Assembly: GCA_041402045.1 (NCBI GenBank)
Contig: JAWKSZ010000080.1
Coordinates: 1 to 37,320, forward strand
From: JAGQRJ01 sp041402045
Lineage (GTDB): Bacteria > Planctomycetota > J058
DNA length: 37,320 nucleotides
Direction of reading: 5' to 3'
The notes beneath the pieces are model-generated. The model did no database searches. It was not told where the DNA came from and saw nothing but the letters and a program-made list of their open reading frames with translations. Shown here one piece after another: positions 18,824-30,619 of the stretch; the first letter of the stretch is position 1, and each line of letters opens with the position of its first letter. The position numbers and the translations under genes are program-made.

Positions 18824-18852
18824 ATTCTGCACCTTGCGCTGGGGCGAGTCAA
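18824..18852 (-). promoter_or_regulatory. Candidate sigma-70-type promoter for the large lipoprotein gene
   Basis: On the minus strand TTGACT (18852-18847) and CAGAAT (18829-18824) are separated by exactly 17 bp. The stretch is unusually AT-rich for this genome. It would give a leader of about 260 nt before the ATG at 18557. I see no recognised riboswitch in that leader, only small hairpins such as the one around 18705-18718. Confidence 0.45.
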
Positions 18853-18879
18853 CAACAAATCGCTGGCAAACCTAGAGTT

Positions 18880-18903
18880 GGAGTGCCGAAAAGCTGGCAC
18901 TCC
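18880..18903. other. Inverted repeat in the 500-bp intergenic region
   Basis: GGAGTGCC and GGCACTCC form a perfect 8-bp dyad around 8 nt, about 30 bp upstream of the candidate promoter. It could be an operator or a hairpin. Apart from this and the promoter, 18558-19058 is AT-richer than the surroundings and holds no gene I can support. Confidence 0.35.
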
Positions 18904-19058
18904 TCCACGAATGGGCAACGGTTTTTCGTCGATCGCCGTGCGCACGGTAGTTCCGTCCTCTGGGGACGTTTCGGCGGGCGTTGCAGGGCACTTGAGGATT
19001 TTTCGGTGGAGTTAGCGAGTTGCGGCGGCGCGCGTTCCCTGGGACTCTGTGCGCGCCC

Positions 19059-20183
19059 ATGGAGCGGCTCTACTTAGATCACGCAGCGACCTCCTACCCG
19101 AAGGCGCCCGGCGTCGCGCAGGCAGCCGCGCGCTTCCTCGAGGCGCCCGCGGGGAACGCGGGGCGCGGCGTGCACGCGGAGGCGACGCGGGCCGCCGACG
19201 CCCTCGCGCACGCTCGGCGCGGGCTGGCAGAGCTCGTGGGTGCCCGACCCGAGCGGATGGCCTTGGTGCCTGGCGCGACCTTCGCGCTCAACGCGCTGCT
19301 GCAGGGGTCCCTCACCGCCGGAGAGCGGGTGATCGTCGGTCCCGAAGCCCACACCTCGGTCCTGCGCCCGCTTCGCCTCGTGGGGTGCGAGGTCGTCGAG
19401 GTCGCGAGCGACGACCTGCTGCGCTGGGACCTGGAGGACCTGCGCAGGCTGCTGGGCGAACCGACGCGAGCCGTGGTCGTGTCCCACGGGTCCAACGTCA
19501 CCGGCGTCGTGCAGGACCTGGCCGCGATCGTCGAGCTCGCTCACGCGGTGGGCACGCGGGTGTTCGTCGACGGGGCGCAGACCGTGGGCGCCTTACCGCT
19601 CGACGTGGAGGCCCTGGAGCTCGATGCCCTGGCCTTCTCCGGGCACAAGGGTCTCCTGGGGCCGACCGGCACCGGCGGCCTCTACCTCCGGGACGGGCTC
19701 GAGCTGCGCCCCTGGATCTCCGGCGGCTCGGGCAGCAAGAGCCACGACGAGGCGCCGCCCCGCGCGTTCCCCGACGCGCTCGAGGTCGGGACCAAGAACG
19801 CCTGGGCCTTCGCGACCCTCGTCCCCGCGCTGGAGTGGATCGCGGCGCAGACCCCCGCGGCGCTGCACGCTCGCGCCGCGGAGCTGGGCGCCGCGCTGCG
19901 CGCGGGCCTCCAACAGCTCCCCGGGGTCACGCTCCACGCCGGCGCCGCGGACCACGACCTGGCGGTCGTCTCGTTCACGGCGGCGGGCTGGCGTCCCCCC
20001 GAGCTGGCGGTGACCCTCGACGCCCTGGGCGTCGCGCTGCGCGCGGGGCTCCACTGCGCCCCCCGCGCGCACCGGCGTCTGGGCACGCTCCCGGACGGGA
20101 CCCTGCGCGTCAGCGCGGGGCCGTTCACCCGCCCTGATGACGTGGACGAGTTCCTCGCTCGGCTGGGCTCGATCCTGGTCTAG
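19059..20183 (+). CDS. Class V aminotransferase, cysteine desulfurase / selenocysteine lyase family
   Basis: The 374-residue PLP enzyme has the family's landmarks in order: YLDHAATSYPKAP at the start (about 4-16), the cofactor-contacting HGSNVTGVVQDL (about 147-158) and FVDGAQTVGALPLDV (about 169-183). The Schiff-base lysine lies in AFSGHKGLLGPTGTGGLY (Lys196) and the C-terminal catalytic Cys in RAGLHCAPRAHRRLG (about 329-343). Family members take sulfur from cysteine for Fe-S clusters, thiolated tRNA or cofactors. No suf, isc or scaffold gene is adjacent, so it is not part of a standard Fe-S operon. The ATG at 19059 has no clear ribosome-binding site. The gene ends within a palindromic insertion element. 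Confidence 0.88.
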   Translation: MERLYLDHAATSYPKAPGVAQAAARFLEAPAGNAGRGVHAEATRAADALAHARRGLAELVGARPERMALVPGATFALNALLQGSLTAGERVIVGPEAHTSVLRPLRLVGCEVVEVASDDLLRWDLEDLRRLLGEPTRAVVVSHGSNVTGVVQDLAAIVELAHAVGTRVFVDGAQTVGALPLDVEALELDALAFSGHKGLLGPTGTGGLYLRDGLELRPWISGGSGSKSHDEAPPRAFPDALEVGTKNAWAFATLVPALEWIAAQTPAALHARAAELGAALRAGLQQLPGVTLHAGAADHDLAVVSFTAAGWRPPELAVTLDALGVALRAGLHCAPRAHRRLGTLPDGTLRVSAGPFTRPDDVDEFLARLGSILV

Positions 20184-20346
20184 CAGCCCGTTGAAATCCG
20201 CTCCGGCAAGGCGCGAGGAGCGACGCGATGTCCGCATCGTGAGCGACGAGCAACGTAGTCGTCAGGAGTTGCTGGGCAACTCCTGACGATCGAGGGGGTC
20301 GGCGAAGCCGACCCCCCGAAGACCGGGGCGGATTTCAACGGGCTGC
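20183..20346. mobile_element. MITE-like palindromic element with CTA target duplication
   Basis: The 164-bp element has perfect 19-bp terminal inverted repeats (gcagcccgttgaaatccgc at 20183-20201 and its complement at 20328-20346), extending to 24 bp with one mismatch. Inside are three perfect hairpins: 20226-20239 (5 bp), 20261-20287 (12 bp) and 20294-20316 (10 bp). CTA occurs directly on both sides (20180-20182 and 20347-20349), which looks like a target-site duplication. Removing the element with one CTA would leave CTAG, in which the stop codons of both convergent genes overlap. It carries no ORF, so a transposase would have to act in trans. It can also terminate both flanking transcripts. 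Confidence 0.7.
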
Positions 20347-21254
20347 CTAGGGCTCCTGGAGCCAGAGCAGGCGGTCGAAGGGGTCGATGGTCAGCCGCTC
20401 CCAGCGCCGGAGGATGGGGGCTCCAGCCAGGAGCAGAGGATCTCGCCGCGCGAGAGATCCGCTGGGATGGACCACGAGCACCACGTCCTCGATCCGCCGC
20501 GGCCCGACCTCCAGGCTCAGGTCGCCGCGGTAGAGCGAGAGGCTCTGCCCCCCGGTCACGCCGCGCACGCCAAGGGTCCCGATCTTCTCCAGCTTCGCGC
20601 CGGCCGCCCGCAGCGCGTGCAGCGCCGCGAGGTTCGCGTCCAGGAACGGCCGCGGGTCGGCGTAGCCGGCCCCGCTGTCGAGCCGACAGGGGAGGTCGAC
20701 GCCGCCGAGGCGCGCGTTCACGGTGGGCAGGTTCAGCGGGAAGGTCACCCCGGTCGCGCGCCAGCCCTCGCCCCGCGGCCGGCGCTCGCCCTTGAGCTCG
20801 ACCCGCGCGCGCTGCGCCGGGTAGTCGATGCTCACGGCGTAGTTGATCAGGAGGTCGGTCCCCAGGAGCCCCACCTGCCGGCCTTCGTCGGGATGGCGAA
20901 AGTGCCCGTAGTCCGAGACCACGAACCGCGGCGCCTTGAAGAACCCGCTGCCCAGCGAGAGCCGGGGAGCACGACCTTCTCCACCTTCTGCACGCCGGTG
21001 GTCCCCGCCATGGAGCCGCCGTCCTCGAAGGTCCCGCGGATCCCGGTCTTGGCCAACCAGCCGCCGTCGATCCCCGACACGTTGGCGCCGGTGTCGAACA
21101 GGAACAGCCCGCGCGCCGTGCCCACCTCGAGCTCGACGTAGGTCGCGCCCTGGAGCGTGACCAGCGCGTAGTCGCAGCTGTCGACGGCGGCGGCGTCCGG
21201 GGTCTGGCCCCAGGCGCTCGCGCACAGCGCGAGCGGAATCAGCCCACGAATCAC
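20347..21254 (-). CDS. Secreted retropepsin-like aspartyl protease, interrupted by a one-base frameshift
   Basis: From a GTG at 21252-21254 with an AGGAG site, the frame gives a signal peptide (IRGLIPLALCASAWGQ) and the first catalytic motif LFLFDTGANVSGIDG (about 48-62). It derails after VEKVVLP at about 20967. The frame with one base restored in the GGGG run at 20964-20967 continues LSLGSGFFKAPRFVVSD, VGLLGTDLLINYAV and the second motif CRLDSGAGYADP, up to LLAGAPILRRWERLTIDPF and a stop at 20347. The corrected protein has 302 residues. Two D-[ST]-G motifs suggest a double-domain, pepsin-like monomer of the Asp_protease_2 type acting in the periplasm. The 3' end abuts the palindromic element. 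The ridA stop codon is 62 bp upstream on the same strand, so the genes may be co-transcribed. Confidence 0.8.
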
Positions 21255-21316
21255 GCGTGCTCCTGCGCGAGGGTGGACAGGGCCTGGCCCTGGAGGCGAT
21301 AGGGACGCCACTCGGT

Positions 21317-21823
21317 CTAGCCCTGGCGGTAGGCGCGGGTCGGCGGCGGGTCGCCGTAGCCCGGCATGAGCTCGACCACGGCGTCGATCTCGACCGAGAC
21401 CCCGAGGGGCAGGCTCGGCGCGCCCACCGCGAAGCGCGCGTGACGGCCGATCTCGCCGAAGAGCTCCACGAACAGGTCCGAGGCGCCGTTGGCCACCTTG
21501 GGCTGATCGGTGAACTCCGCGGTGCAGGCCACGAACACCCCGAGCTTCACGATCCGCGCCACGCGCTCCAGGTCGCCGTCGCAGGCCGCCTTGACCTGGG
21601 ACAGGATGTTCAGCGCGCACAGGCGCGCCGCCTCCTGGCCTTGCTCGATGCTCACGTCGTCGCCCAGGCGACCGGTGAACTTGAGCTCGCCCTCCCAGGC
21701 CGGGATCTGCCCCGCGACGAACACATGGTTGTTGCTCACGATGTAGGGCACGTAGTTGGCGGCGGGCTTGGCCGCCTGCGGCAGCGCGAGCCCCATGTCC
21801 TTCAAGCGGTCTTCGACACCCAC
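21317..21823 (-). CDS. RidA family protein (YjgF/YER057c/UK114)
   Basis: The 168-residue product starts at a GTG (21821-21823) with GGAGG five bases upstream. It aligns by eye with the longer RidA subgroup: NYVPYIVSNNHVFVAGQIP (about 24-42), GRLGDDVSIEQGQEAARLCALNIL (about 51-74), VKLGVFVACTAEF and RFAVGAPSLPLGVSVEIDAVVEL. RidA proteins hydrolyse reactive enamine/imine intermediates from PLP enzymes or bind small ligands. The Arg that binds the substrate carboxylate in classical RidA (xRxAVGVxxLP) corresponds to the RFAVGAPSLP segment. The gene lies 38 bp behind metH on the same strand, so a role in methionine or PLP-related damage control is plausible but inferred. Confidence 0.85.
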   Translation of the reverse strand: MGVEDRLKDMGLALPQAAKPAANYVPYIVSNNHVFVAGQIPAWEGELKFTGRLGDDVSIEQGQEAARLCALNILSQVKAACDGDLERVARIVKLGVFVACTAEFTDQPKVANGASDLFVELFGEIGRHARFAVGAPSLPLGVSVEIDAVVELMPGYGDPPPTRAYRQG

Positions 21824-21861
21824 GCGGGCCTCCGATCGAGGGCGAGATCGTAGCCGATCGG

Positions 21862-25551
<3,690 letters not shown>

Positions 25552-25593
25552 GAGCACCTCCGATCCAGGGGATGTTGCCTGCATGAAAAGGGC

Positions 25594-25630
25594 TTACGGT
25601 AGTGCCTCGACCGCCGGTCGCCAACCGTAA
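25594..25630 (-). other. Nested hairpin between the dipeptidase gene and metH
   Basis: On the minus strand TTACGGT/ACCGTAA (7 bp, perfect) encloses CGACC/GGTCG (5 bp, perfect). The structure lies 28 bases past the dipeptidase stop codon and 42 bases before the metH start. A GCCCTTTTC stretch follows it in the leftward direction, so it may be a terminator of the dipeptidase gene. As an alternative it may act as a metH leader element. It is too short for a cobalamin riboswitch and does not show SAM-riboswitch signatures I know. Confidence 0.45.
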
Positions 25631-25658
25631 AACCTTGATTCGGGTGCGGCGTCCGCCC

Positions 25659-26870
25659 CTACTCGGGGAGGGCGCGCGCGAAGAAGTCGAAGGCGTTCTG
25701 GCCCATGATCCGCTCGGCCTCCTCGGGGCTGAACCCGTCGGCGAGGAGCGCCTCGGTGATCTCCACGAGCCCGCTGACGTCGACCGGGCAGCGCACCGAG
25801 CCGTCGAAGTCCGAGCCCAGGGCCACGTGCTCGACGCCGACCAGGTCCGCCGTGTAGCGGATCGCGCGCACGACCTCGGCCACCGTCGCCTCCGGGAGCG
25901 CGGGGGCGAAGAACGCGATCCCGATCAGCCCGTCGTGCTCGGCCACGCGCTGGAGCTGCTCGTCGCTCAGGTTCCGCGGCCCGGGCTGCGTGCCCTGGAC
26001 GCCGGTGTGGCTCACGAGCAGGGGGCGCTCCGTGAGCGCGAGCACGTCCTCCACCAGCGCCGGCGAGGCGTGGCTGAGGTCGACGATCATGCCCAGCTCG
26101 TCGATCCGCTGGATCACCTGCCGCCCGAACTCGGTCAGCCCGCCCAGGCTCTCGCCGTGGGCCGAGCCGCCCAGGCGGTTGTCGAAGAAGTGGGTCGGCC
26201 CAAAGGTCCGCACCCCGAGCTCGAACAGGGCGTCCAGGTTCGCGAGCTCCCCGTCGAGGCAGTGCCCGCCCTCGACGCCCAGGATCCCGGCGACGGCCTG
26301 GGGCCGCTCGGCGCGCAGCTCGAGGAACGCCGCGAGCTCGGCCTGGGTGCGCACCGGCACCAGCCCGCCCTCGGAGCGCGCGACGGCGTCCGCGAAGCGC
26401 TCGGACATGTAGCGCGCGCGGGCGAACAGCGGGCTGCGCGCCTCCGCCGGCCAGCCGTTGAGCCACACCAGGGGCGCGATCATGTCCGGGCTGTCGCTGG
26501 GGTTCCCTTGCTGCTTGTTCGAGAGCGGGTGCCGCGTGGGCATGGTGAACACCTGGAGCGCCACGTTCCCGTCCACGAGCCGCGGCAGATCGACCAGCCC
26601 GTGGGTGTGGCGCTCGAGCAGGTCGCGGTCCCACATGAGCGAGTCCGCGTGCAGGTCGGCGACCAGGATCCGCTCGTGCAGCGCGCGCGCCTCCTCGCTC
26701 ACCTCGTAGGGCGGGGGGACCAGCGCCCGGTTCAGGGCGCGGTCGACGAGGGTCCCGCCGAGCTGCGCGAACAGCGCCCCCAGGAGCCCCAGCCCCAGGA
26801 GCAGGACCAAACAACAACGGCCCCAGCGCACGCGTCGGCGCCGGGTCGGGGTCTCGGGTTCGTCGCTCAT
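25659..26870 (-). CDS. Membrane-anchored dipeptidase, peptidase family M19 (renal dipeptidase type)
   Basis: The 403-residue protein has an N-terminal Arg-rich stretch and a membrane anchor (CCLVLLLGLGLLGALFAQLGG, about 19-39), so the enzyme domain should face the periplasm. The M19 zinc-binding residues are all seen: ADLHADSL (His and Asp), GILGVEGGHCLDG (bridging Glu), VDLSHAS and LLVSHTG (two His), and GSDFDGSV (Asp). Family members cleave dipeptides, often with a D- or dehydro residue, and some take part in peptidoglycan peptide turnover or beta-lactam hydrolysis. The specificity here is unknown. The ATG is at 26870, and the gene is divergent from trpS across 121 bp in which I see no clear promoter. 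metH follows on the same strand after 107 bp. Confidence 0.92.
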   Translation of the reverse strand: MSDEPETPTRRRRVRWGRCCLVLLLGLGLLGALFAQLGGTLVDRALNRALVPPPYEVSEEARALHERILVADLHADSLMWDRDLLERHTHGLVDLPRLVDGNVALQVFTMPTRHPLSNKQQGNPSDSPDMIAPLVWLNGWPAEARSPLFARARYMSERFADAVARSEGGLVPVRTQAELAAFLELRAERPQAVAGILGVEGGHCLDGELANLDALFELGVRTFGPTHFFDNRLGGSAHGESLGGLTEFGRQVIQRIDELGMIVDLSHASPALVEDVLALTERPLLVSHTGVQGTQPGPRNLSDEQLQRVAEHDGLIGIAFFAPALPEATVAEVVRAIRYTADLVGVEHVALGSDFDGSVRCPVDVSGLVEITEALLADGFSPEEAERIMGQNAFDFFARALPE

Positions 26871-26991
26871 GGCGCCACCCTACCTCGCGCGGTTTGGCGC
26901 GACAGCCTCCCGCGCCGGGCGAGGTCGGGTGTTGCGCCGCCGGGGCCACCCTGGTGACATACGGCGCGCCGCGGGCGCGGGGAGTCAGACC

Positions 26992-27975
26992 GTGCGAATC
27001 CTCTCAGGGGTGCAGCCCTCCGGCGAGCTGCACCTGGGCAACTACTTCGGCGCGATCCAGCAGCACCTGGCGCTGCAAGACCAGGGCGACGCCTTCTACT
27101 TCATCGCCGACTACCACTCGCTGACGACGCTGCACGACGCCGCGCGCCTGCGGCAGCTCAGCCGCGAGGTGGCCGCGACCTACCTCGCCCTCGGCCTCGA
27201 CCCGGCGCGGGCGACGTTCTTCCGCCAGTCCGACGTGCCGGAGGTGCACGAGCTGACCTGGATGCTCGAGTGCGTGACGGGCATGGGGCTCCTGCAGCGG
27301 GCCACGAGCTACAAGGACAAGCTCGCGCGCGGCCTCAAGCCGAACGTGGGGCTGTTCACCTACCCCGCGCTCATGGCGGCGGACATTCTGATCTACGGCT
27401 CGAACCTCGTGCCCGTGGGCGCCGACCAGGTCCAGCACGTCGAGATCGCCCAGGACATGGCCCAGAGCTTCAACCACGCCTTCGGGGTGGAGGTGCTCCT
27501 GCGCCCGGAGTACCGGCTCTCGAAGACCCCCAAGGTCCCGGGGGTCGACGGCCAGAAGATGTCCAAGAGCTACGGCAACACGATCCCGATCTTCGCCAAG
27601 GGCAAGGCGCTCAAGCGCGCGGTCAACGCGATCGTCACCGACTCCAAGGACCCCAAGACCGAGGCCCTGGACCCGGAGACCTGCAACGCCTTCGCGATCC
27701 TCGCGCTCTTCGCCCCGGAGGACGAGCTGCAGGAGCTGGCTCGGCGCTATCGGGAGGACCGCACCTTCCCCGGCTACGGCGTGACGAAGAAGGGGATCGT
27801 CGAGCAGATCGACGCCCACTTCGGCCCGGCCCGCGAGCGCTTCGAGCAGCTCATGCAGCCCCAGAGCGAGCTCGAGGACGTGCTGCGCCAGGGCGCGCAG
27901 CGCGCCCGCGCGGTCGCCCGCGAGACCGTCGAGCGCTGCCGGGAGGCGACGGGGCTGGGCCCGCGCCTCACCTGA
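26992..27975 (+). CDS. trpS: Tryptophanyl-tRNA synthetase
   Basis: This class I synthetase charges tRNA-Trp in the cytoplasm. The 327-residue length is usual. It starts at a GTG (26992) with a GGGAG site about 8 bases upstream, giving the typical N-terminus VRILSGVQPSGELHLGNYFGA, in which HLGN is the HIGH motif. The KMSKS loop is present as GQKMSKSYGN (about 187-196). VGADQVQHVEIAQDM (about 143-157) is the tryptophan-pocket region. A longer in-frame start at 26869 would overlap the divergent dipeptidase start and adds low-complexity residues, so I rejected it. A palindrome overlaps the stop codon and may terminate the transcript. Confidence 0.96.
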   Translation: MRILSGVQPSGELHLGNYFGAIQQHLALQDQGDAFYFIADYHSLTTLHDAARLRQLSREVAATYLALGLDPARATFFRQSDVPEVHELTWMLECVTGMGLLQRATSYKDKLARGLKPNVGLFTYPALMAADILIYGSNLVPVGADQVQHVEIAQDMAQSFNHAFGVEVLLRPEYRLSKTPKVPGVDGQKMSKSYGNTIPIFAKGKALKRAVNAIVTDSKDPKTEALDPETCNAFAILALFAPEDELQELARRYREDRTFPGYGVTKKGIVEQIDAHFGPARERFEQLMQPQSELEDVLRQGAQRARAVARETVERCREATGLGPRLT

Positions 27976-27981
27976 GGCGCG
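27962..27981 (+). terminator. Palindrome over the trpS stop codon
   Basis: CGCGCCTCA and TGAGGCGCG are perfect complements separated by two bases, so about 7 bp of real stem with a 6-nt loop. It spans the trpS stop codon. There is no T-tract. The remaining stretch to 28062 holds only a small CTGCC/GGCAG hairpin. Confidence 0.4.
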
Positions 27982-28062
27982 CGCTCAAGCCCCCCTGCCC
28001 CAGGCAGTTCCGCGCGTTCTGAGAATCCCTGAGTCAGCCCGAGCCGCGCGAGCGTCCTCGGG

Positions 28063-28593
28063 GTGCACCAGGGAACGGGAGGCCCGCTGGGCGACGTACG
28101 ACAGGCAGCCGGGACCCGCCGCGAGGCCCAGAGCCTCGAGGCCCACCGGACGCGCCTCGTGCGCTGCGCTCAGCGTGTGCTGACCGACCCCGGAGAGGCG
28201 GAGGACGTGGCGCAAGAGACCCTCGAGCGCGGGCTGGACGCGGAGCTGCGGGAGGAGCGCGCCCTCGGGGCGTGGCTGCTCGCGACCTGCACCCGGCTGG
28301 CGATCGATCGCCTCCGCCGACGCCAGCGCCGCGAGCGCGCCCTGGCCCGCGCGCCCCAGCCCCGACCCGCCCCGGATCCCGGCGCGGTGGTCCTGACCCG
28401 CGCGGAGGCCCGCCGCGCTCGGGCTGCCCTCGATCGCCTGCAGGATCCCTACCGGGCGGCCATGCGCCTGCGCTACCTCGAGCAGCTCGAGGTGCCCGAG
28501 ATCGCCGTCGAGCTGGACGCGAACCCGCACACCGTGCGCACCTGGCTCGGCCGGGGGCTGGTCAAGCTGCGCGCAGAGCTGGGGGTCCGGTGA
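28063..28593 (+). CDS. ECF-type RNA polymerase sigma factor
   Basis: The 176-residue protein has the two ECF domains. Region 2 (about 26-88) contains RLVRCAQRVLTDPGEAEDVAQETLERG, with the acidic DPGEAEDVAQE signature, and AWLLATCTRLAIDRLRRR. Region 4 (about 117-172) contains LDRLQDPYRAAMRLRYLEQLEVPEIAVELDANPHTVRTWLGRGLVKLR, the -35-binding helix-turn-helix. It starts at a GTG (28063) without a good ribosome-binding site; the true start may be slightly later. Its TGA overlaps the GTG of the next gene (GTGA), so the sigma factor and its membrane partner are made together. It should direct transcription of a regulon that includes its own operon (inference from family habit). Confidence 0.9.
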   Translation: MHQGTGGPLGDVRQAAGTRREAQSLEAHRTRLVRCAQRVLTDPGEAEDVAQETLERGLDAELREERALGAWLLATCTRLAIDRLRRRQRRERALARAPQPRPAPDPGAVVLTRAEARRARAALDRLQDPYRAAMRLRYLEQLEVPEIAVELDANPHTVRTWLGRGLVKLRAELGVR

Positions 28594-30392
28594 GCGCTTG
28601 CGACGACGTGCGCCCGCTCCTGGGCGAGCTGCTCCTGGGCGCGCTCGACGCGCCAGACGAGGCGCTGGACCACGTGGCGGACTGCGCGGACTGCGCCCGC
28701 GAGCTGGCCGCCCTGCACGAGCTCGAGCTGACCCTCGCGCTCCCCGCGCGCCCGACGCCGTGGGTGGCCTGGGGCCTGGTGCTCGCCTGCGCCGCCGGGG
28801 CAGGGCTGCTCCTGGGCTCGCTCGTCGGCGGGGGAACGCCGCGCGCGCCGCGCCCCCAGGTGCTCGAAGGCAGCGCCCGTCAACTGCGCAGCCGCGCGCT
28901 CCCAGGCGACGCGCTCCCCGCGGGCCGAATCGTCGCCGGAGACGAGGGCCTGACGCTGCGCCTGCCCGACGGGAGCGTGCTGCGCGCGCTCCCGGGCGCG
29001 GCCCTCAGCTTGGAATCCACTCGCGCGCTGCGGCTCTACCGGGGGCACGCGCGCCTATCGGTCGTTCGCGACCCCGCCCGCCCGTTTCGCGTGGAGACTC
29101 CGCGCGCGCCGGTGCGGGTCGTGGGGACGGTGTTCGACGTGCACGTCGAGGAGGTCGTCGTGGCAGGAACGGGAGTCAAGGCCGCCGGGTTGGCGGCGGT
29201 GGTCGGGGTGTCGGTGCTCAGCGGCGCGGTGCTCTTCGGCGAGGGCGCGGACGCCCTCGAGGTCGAGAGCGGCCAGGCCGCGGTCGCCGACGTCTCCGGC
29301 GTGCGCCGGGTCGCGGTCGGCGCCCAGGCGGTCGCCCAGGCCCAGGCGGCTCAGCACGAGGCCGAGGCGGCGTTGGACGCTCAGCGCGCGCGCGCCGACG
29401 CCCTCGAGGCCGAGGCGGCCACGCTCCGCGCGCGGGTGGAGGCCCTCGAGGCCGCGCAGACGGACCCCGCGGCGCCCCCCGAGGATCCAGCGCCGCCGCC
29501 GACGCCGACCAGCCACGCGTTCACCTTCGGCGACACCAGCCCGGAGCGAGCGCACCTGCAGGAGATCGAGTGGGAGGCCCCGGCCGAGGCGGTGCGCACC
29601 ATGCTCCCGCTCCTGACCGAGTACGCCCAGACGCTGCTCGCGGGCGAGAAGCCGTCCGACGAGCTCCAGGTCGCGGTCTACAAACAGAACGCCAAGCTGA
29701 TCGAGCCCTACCTCGAGGTCCGCGGCAAGCTCCCCACCCACGCCGACGGCAACGGTGAGTACGCCCACCCGGCGTTCCTGGCCTCCCTCCTCGACGCCTA
29801 CCTGCGCGCGGCGGGCCGCCCCCTGGACGAGGCCCAGCGCGCTCGGGTGGAGGCCCTCGGACGCGACTACGACGCCGCCTGGGCCCAGGCCCAGCTCGGC
29901 TACCGCGAGGACACCCTGCGAGTCGAGAAGCTCCTGGACGAGCTGAAGCTCAAGGCCGCCTTCCGCGCGAACCTCGACGGCGTGCTCGACGGGCAGCAGC
30001 GCGCGCTCCTGGGCGACGAGTCCCTCAAGGACGTGAGCGGCATGGACCTGTTCTCACCGGTCCTCGTGTTCTCGGCCACCTCCCGCGTGCTCCCAGGCGC
30101 CGACGCTCCGGCGCTCCGCGCCCAGCTCCAGGGCACCCTCGCCAGCCTGGGGATCGACGGCCAGACCCCCGGGGTCGACGCGGTCCTCGACGCCTGGCTC
30201 GCGGCGGCGCTCGATCCGACGCCGGTCCCCGAGCACGCGGTCTGGGCGTACACCCTGCAGGACGGCCTGCGGTCCTTGGCCGCCGAGGCCGCGGCCTTCC
30301 GCCGCCTGACCCAGCTCCCGCTGGCCCCCGAGCAGCTCGCGGCCCTGCGCGCGGCGGGCTGGACGGTCATTCCCCGGCTCATGGCTCAGTAG
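28590..30392 (+). CDS. Anti-sigma factor / FecR-domain fusion membrane protein
   Basis: 600 residues from a GTG overlapping the sigma stop codon. The N-terminal part (about 1-45) has HVADCADCARELAAL, an H-x3-C-x2-C zinc-binding anti-sigma motif. A membrane segment follows (WVAWGLVLACAAGAGLLLGSL, about 54-74). Residues about 90-250 form a FecR domain (LTLRLPDGSVLRALPGAALSL, VRVVGTVFDVHVEE), with a Gly/Ala/Val-rich insertion between two of its strands. A coiled coil of about 60 residues (QHEAEAALDAQRARADALEAE...) leads to a C-terminal alpha-helical domain of about 220 residues with no family I recognise. The protein would hold the sigma factor at the inner membrane and release it on a periplasmic signal. 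Function is inferred from domain order and gene pairing. Confidence 0.85.
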   Translation: MSACDDVRPLLGELLLGALDAPDEALDHVADCADCARELAALHELELTLALPARPTPWVAWGLVLACAAGAGLLLGSLVGGGTPRAPRPQVLEGSARQLRSRALPGDALPAGRIVAGDEGLTLRLPDGSVLRALPGAALSLESTRALRLYRGHARLSVVRDPARPFRVETPRAPVRVVGTVFDVHVEEVVVAGTGVKAAGLAAVVGVSVLSGAVLFGEGADALEVESGQAAVADVSGVRRVAVGAQAVAQAQAAQHEAEAALDAQRARADALEAEAATLRARVEALEAAQTDPAAPPEDPAPPPTPTSHAFTFGDTSPERAHLQEIEWEAPAEAVRTMLPLLTEYAQTLLAGEKPSDELQVAVYKQNAKLIEPYLEVRGKLPTHADGNGEYAHPAFLASLLDAYLRAAGRPLDEAQRARVEALGRDYDAAWAQAQLGYREDTLRVEKLLDELKLKAAFRANLDGVLDGQQRALLGDESLKDVSGMDLFSPVLVFSATSRVLPGADAPALRAQLQGTLASLGIDGQTPGVDAVLDAWLAAALDPTPVPEHAVWAYTLQDGLRSLAAEAAAFRRLTQLPLAPEQLAALRAAGWTVIPRLMAQ

Positions 30393-30455
30393 CGCCCCCC
30401 TCGGGTGGGCCCCAAACGAATCCATTCGCGGTTCCGTCTCCCCGAAGGGCGTTGG

Positions 30456-30575
30456 GGCTCACCCCGGCCGGACCGGAAACGGTCCCATGGATCCTTCGGC
30501 TCACCCCGCGCGGTCCCCAACTGAGACCTTGGCGCCGTTGAGCTCACTTGGGCGGGATCAAACTGAGACTCCGGC
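30456..30575. repeat. Diverged tandem repeat, about 42-bp period
   Basis: GGCTCAC or GAGCTCAC-type blocks recur at 30456, 30498 and 30540, each followed by a G/C stretch. The second and third copies also share an AACTGAGAC block (near 30519 and 30561). The copies are clearly diverged. They fill most of the 227-bp space between two convergent genes, where no gene is seen. Confidence 0.45.
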
Positions 30576-30619
30576 CCGTCCCGTTTCGCTTGCGGTGCGT
30601 AGGGACAGCCCGGAGTGGA

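Noticed and set aside
18558..19058. tRNA or small RNA gene in the 500-bp AT-richer gap
   Set aside because: I could not fold a cloverleaf or find a promoter-plus-terminator pair; only a promoter for the leftward gene and one dyad are supported.
25552..25658. Cobalamin riboswitch upstream of metH
   Set aside because: The whole intergenic space is 107 bp, too short for a B12 riboswitch, and no B12-box-like motif is seen.
26869..26991. Longer trpS start at 26869
   Set aside because: It would add 41 Arg/Gly/Ala-rich residues ahead of the normal TrpS N-terminus and overlap the divergent dipeptidase start.
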